This document shows positions 6,703-9,204 of a stretch of DNA of 9,204 bases, one piece after another. The translations under genes and the position numbers were made by a program. The stretch covers positions 1 through 9,204 of the forward strand of contig JAEZRJ010000015.1 in the NCBI GenBank assembly GCA_023412855.1, read 5' to 3'. Position 1 is the stretch's first letter, and every line of letters starts with the position of its first letter. Origin of the DNA: Bacillota bacterium. GTDB lineage: Bacteria > Bacillota > Clostridia > Lachnospirales > Lachnospiraceae. The notes beneath the pieces were generated by a model that saw only the letters and a program-made list of their open reading frames with translations, had not been told where the DNA came from and did no database searches.

Positions 6703-6761
6703 AACGCACAAAAAGGTTCTTTTTTATGAGTGCAGAACACTCACCTAGAACCTTTTGCGTT
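6703..6761 (-). terminator. Nested hairpin terminator/attenuator between ftsH and uvrC
   Basis: AAAAGGTTCT (6711-6720) pairs with AGAACCTTTT (6747-6756), extended by an outer AACGC/GCGTT pair (6703-6707 with 6757-6761). A second hairpin, TGAGTG (6727-6732) with CACTCA (6738-6743), sits in the loop. In the ftsH sense the stem is followed by a run of five U, and A-runs precede it, so it resembles an intrinsic terminator; the + strand copy also ends in a T-run, so it could act both ways. It starts 2 bases beyond the ftsH stop and ends about 20 bases before the uvrC ATG, so termination is probably partial if uvrC depends on the ftsH promoter. Confidence 0.6.
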
Positions 6762-6763
6762 TT

Positions 6764-9076
6764 TTATTTCTGTTCGTCTATTTTATTTTGCAGCTCCTCG
6801 GCAAAATTACCGTTCTTGATGGAATCGCCATTCTTTACAAATTCTCCGGACGCATTGGAGAAACGTCCTACCGGACCTTCATAAGCAGGTACCTCTTTTT
6901 CCGGTTCCCTCTCATTCTCCTCTTTCGCCTTCTTCGCTTCGAATTCCGGTGATAAAACCATGCTATCCTTTTTTATAATAACTTTTCCGTCTTCTGTTTC
7001 GAAATCTTTTATTCCTGATTCCGAAGCTTTTGACTCCGCTTCAGAGTCCTTTGACTCCGCTTCCGCTTTTTTCACTTTATTCTCAGAGCTTTTTACTTCG
7101 GATTCTCCCTCCGCTTTTTCCTCAGGCTCAGGAAGCCCTTTTTCCGCACGGTATATCTTCATGAATTCCTTACCGGTGATAGTTTCTTTTTCTATCAGGT
7201 ATGCGGCAATTTTATCCATGAGCTCTCTGTTCTCGCCAAGAAGCTGTTTCGCTTCTGCGTAACATTCCTTTAACAGCTCCCTTACCTCGATGTCCACATC
7301 CGCCGCCGTCACATCGCTGCAAGTCAGTCTGGCTCCTCCATCCAGATATTCGCTCTCTACCGTGGCAAGACCCATAAGCCCGAACTTTTCGCTCATTCCG
7401 AATCTGGTTACCATGTTTCTGGCGATGTTCGTCGCCTTCTCAATGTCGTTGGCCGCTCCGGTGGTTACCGTATCGAATATGATTTCCTCCGCCGCGCGTC
7501 CGCCCAGATAGCCTACCAGCATATCGTGCAGCTCCGCCTTCGTATTGAGGAACTTCTCCTCCTCCGGCACCTGCATCACGTAGCCGAGAGCTCCCATGGT
7601 CCTCGGTACTATTGTAATCTTCTGCACCGGCTCCGAATTCTTCTGCAAAGCGCTTAAAAGTGCATGACCCACCTCGTGGTAGGAAACAATCTTGCGCTCT
7701 TCCTTACTCATGATGCGGTCTTTCTTTTCTTTTCCTACGAGCACCTGCTCTACCGCCTCGAACAAGTCGTGCTGGCACACATAATTGCGCCCTTTTTGTA
7801 CGGCAGTAATCGCCGCTTCATTTATCATATTGGCCAGGTCGGCACCCACCGCGCCGCTGGTAGCAAGCGCTATGGCATCCAGGTCCACGCTGTCATCCAT
7901 CAGAACATCCTTCGCATGTACCCTCAATATTTCAATTCGCCCCTTAAGGTCGGGTTTATCTACAATGATTCTTCTGTCGAAGCGTCCCGGCCGCAGCAGC
8001 GCCTTATCCAGAATCTCCGGTCTATTGGTCGCTCCAAGAATGAGAATACCTTTCGAAGTATCGAAACCGTCCATCTCGGACAATAACTGGTTCAACGTCT
8101 GTTCCCGTTCTTCATTGCCGCCGCCGTATTTGGAATCACGACTTCTTCCTATAGCATCGATTTCATCTATAAATATAATACAAGGAGCGTTCTTCGTCGC
8201 TTCCTTGAATAAGTCTCTTACCCTCGAAGCACCCACACCTACGTATAGCTCGATAAAGTCGGAGCCGGCCAATGAAAAGAAGGGCACATGCGCTTCGCCC
8301 GCCACCGCCTTGGCTAACAAGGTCTTACCGGTTCCCGGAGGGCCTACCAAAAGTGCTCCCTTAGGAAGCTTAGCTCCTATCTTAGAATATTTTCCCGGAT
8401 TATGCAGGAAATCTACTACCTCTTGCAGGGATTCTTTCGCTTCGTCCTCACCTGCCACATCTTTAAAGGTAACCCCTGTTTCCTTCTGCACGTATACCTT
8501 GGCATTGCTCTTACCCACTCCCATGGGACCGCCGCCGCCCTTGGACATCCTGCGGAAGATAAAGCTAAGAAGCACCCACATAAGAAGGATAGGGAACACA
8601 TAGGTCAAAAGGATGGAAAGCAGCATCCCGGAACCGTCCGGCACCTTCTTGTTCACATCTACATTATGTTCGATCAGACGGGCCGTCAGAGTATCGTTAT
8701 CCTCCATGATTCCCGTATAATAAGTAATCACCGGCATTCCGTATATATTCGTAGAGGTCTCTTCCGTATCCTTGGGATAAATGGTGATCTGGTCAGTCTC
8801 CACCACTACGCTTTCCACTTCGCCGTCTTCGACCATCTTAATGAATTCGTTATAGGTAATCTCCTTCTCCGTGCCGCCGGTCATCGCCTTCATGAAATAA
8901 CTCATGCACAGCAGAGTGATGAGCGCTGCGATGAGCAACAGGAAAATGCTCTGTCTCTTAGGGCTATCGCCGTTTCCGCCGGGCCCTCTGTTACCATTAT
9001 TATTATTTTTATTACCGCCGCGATTGCCGTTGTTAAATCCACCGTCATCGTATTGGTTCAAATTGTTATCTTCCAT
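6764..9076 (-). CDS. ftsH: ATP-dependent zinc metalloprotease FtsH
   Basis: Membrane-anchored hexameric AAA+ protease that degrades membrane and regulatory proteins. Positions assume the ATG at 9076 (770 residues). Order: Asn/Gly-rich cytoplasmic segment 1-41; transmembrane helix 43-62; extracytoplasmic domain about 63-150; second helix about 151-174; AAA+ module with Walker A GPPGTGKT (245-252), pore loop FIELYVGVG (274-282), Walker B IIFIDEID (300-307) and the second region of homology ending LLRPGRFDRR; then the M41 protease with HEVGH (467-471) and the third zinc ligand Asp544 in TTGAANDIEKAT. After about residue 645 comes a charged tail of about 125 residues that the roughly 640-residue Bacillus enzyme lacks. 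An in-frame ATG at 9166 would add 30 residues, but it lies upstream of the promoter and has no ribosome site; the 9076 ATG has AGGAG 5 bases upstream. No tilS or hpt neighbour is visible, as the window ends. Confidence 0.97.
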   Translation of the reverse strand: MEDNNLNQYDDGGFNNGNRGGNKNNNNGNRGPGGNGDSPKRQSIFLLLIAALITLLCMSYFMKAMTGGTEKEITYNEFIKMVEDGEVESVVVETDQITIYPKDTEETSTNIYGMPVITYYTGIMEDNDTLTARLIEHNVDVNKKVPDGSGMLLSILLTYVFPILLMWVLLSFIFRRMSKGGGGPMGVGKSNAKVYVQKETGVTFKDVAGEDEAKESLQEVVDFLHNPGKYSKIGAKLPKGALLVGPPGTGKTLLAKAVAGEAHVPFFSLAGSDFIELYVGVGASRVRDLFKEATKNAPCIIFIDEIDAIGRSRDSKYGGGNEEREQTLNQLLSEMDGFDTSKGILILGATNRPEILDKALLRPGRFDRRIIVDKPDLKGRIEILRVHAKDVLMDDSVDLDAIALATSGAVGADLANMINEAAITAVQKGRNYVCQHDLFEAVEQVLVGKEKKDRIMSKEERKIVSYHEVGHALLSALQKNSEPVQKITIVPRTMGALGYVMQVPEEEKFLNTKAELHDMLVGYLGGRAAEEIIFDTVTTGAANDIEKATNIARNMVTRFGMSEKFGLMGLATVESEYLDGGARLTCSDVTAADVDIEVRELLKECYAEAKQLLGENRELMDKIAAYLIEKETITGKEFMKIYRAEKGLPEPEEKAEGESEVKSSENKVKKAEAESKDSEAESKASESGIKDFETEDGKVIIKKDSMVLSPEFEAKKAKEENEREPEKEVPAYEGPVGRFSNASGEFVKNGDSIKNGNFAEELQNKIDEQK
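7022..7063 (-). repeat. Short in-frame tandem repeat in the FtsH tail
   Basis: The 14-base string TTTGACTCCGCTTC occurs at 7029-7042 and 7050-7063, 21 bases apart. It encodes two 7-residue units, EAESKDS and EAESKAS (residues 672-685). It suggests the charged tail grew or varies by slippage in multiples of seven codons, keeping frame. Confidence 0.7.
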
Positions 9077-9081
9077 TCCTG

Positions 9082-9086
9082 CTCCT
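9082..9086 (-). promoter_or_regulatory. Ribosome binding site that fixes the ftsH start
   Basis: On the minus strand AGGAG is followed by CAGGA and then the ATG at 9076, a 5-base spacing. It lies downstream of the predicted transcription start, whereas the upstream in-frame ATG at 9166 lies outside the predicted transcript. Confidence 0.75.
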
Positions 9087-9109
9087 ATTCGTAAATCGTC
9101 GTTTCTTCC

Positions 9110-9138
9110 ATTATAGAGACTGATATTCGATAAATCAA
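9110..9138 (-). promoter_or_regulatory. Sigma-A-type promoter for ftsH
   Basis: Minus strand: -35 TTGATT (9133-9138), exactly 17 bases, then a perfect -10 TATAAT (9110-9115). Transcription would start near 9103, leaving a leader of about 27 bases. The region from 9116 to 9204 is very AT-rich and I see no gene or further convincing element in it. Confidence 0.8.
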
Positions 9139-9204
9139 TAATATAATTATGAAAATATTTTACCATGTATAAAAGATTTCTAAATTTTTTTGATAGAAAC
9201 AGTA

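Noticed and set aside
6683..6763. LexA-type SOS box before uvrC
   Set aside because: GAAC and GTTC half-sites occur, but I find no GAAC-N4-GTTC arrangement; the copies belong to the hairpin stem.
7785..8603. Long + strand open frame (272 residues) opposite ftsH
   Set aside because: Shadow of the conserved AAA+ module on the other strand; Ser/Pro/Leu-rich with no family resemblance.
8402..9094. + strand open frame of 230 residues over the start of ftsH
   Set aside because: His/Ile-rich antisense reading of the FtsH N-terminal region; no ribosome site or family features seen.
9164..9166. Upstream in-frame ATG as the ftsH start
   Set aside because: It lies upstream of a near-consensus promoter at 9110-9138, has no ribosome site, and the added 30 residues do not resemble FtsH.
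1..9204. CRISPR arrays, tRNA or rRNA genes, transposases or phage genes
   Set aside because: Read through both strands: no regularly spaced repeats, no cloverleaf with a T-arm, no rRNA core sequence and no mobile-element protein.

Overview
The window looks like ordinary chromosome from a low-to-mid-GC Clostridia member, most likely Lachnospiraceae. The basis is the gene order ftsH, uvrC, hprK, ROK glucokinase, murB, rapZ, whiA, the Firmicutes-type HPr kinase, and the strong AGGAGG-like ribosome binding sites with sigma-A-type promoters. The family assignment is inference; the Firmicutes assignment is firm. All seven genes lie on the minus strand, so transcription runs from high to low coordinates. 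I see no RNA gene, CRISPR array, transposase, phage gene or toxin-antitoxin pair.

Right part (9204 to 4820). An AT-rich leader carries a near-consensus promoter (TTGATT-17-TATAAT) for ftsH, a membrane AAA+ zinc protease with an unusual Asn/Gly-rich N-terminus and a long charged C-terminal tail. A nested hairpin with a U-run follows ftsH and probably terminates it in part. uvrC, the excision nuclease subunit, comes directly after.

Middle (4819 to 4575). This gene-free stretch of about 245 bases holds two things. One is a 131-base nested palindrome with perfect 11-base terminal inverted repeats, starting a few bases past the uvrC stop; it looks like a small dispersed palindromic element. The other is a second near-consensus promoter (TTGATA-17-TAAAAT with an extended -10) reading into hprK.

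Left part (4574 to 1). A compact, probably single operon: hprK (HPr kinase/phosphorylase, sensor of glycolytic state), a ROK glucokinase, murB (UDP-MurNAc synthesis), rapZ (P-loop protein; its E. coli relative senses glucosamine-6-phosphate) and whiA (DNA-binding regulator tied to cell division, cut by the window edge). Gaps are 20, 49, 17 and 2 bases. The genes share a theme of coordinating sugar uptake and phosphorylation with amino-sugar and peptidoglycan precursor supply and division. yvcK, which sits between rapZ and whiA in Bacillus and many Clostridia, is absent here.

The most notable points are the palindromic element, the Arg in place of Ser/Thr in the RapZ Walker A motif, the missing yvcK, the FtsH terminal extensions, and two gene starts (ftsH, hprK) that should be moved downstream of the longest open frame. 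I found no evidence of a new multi-gene system.
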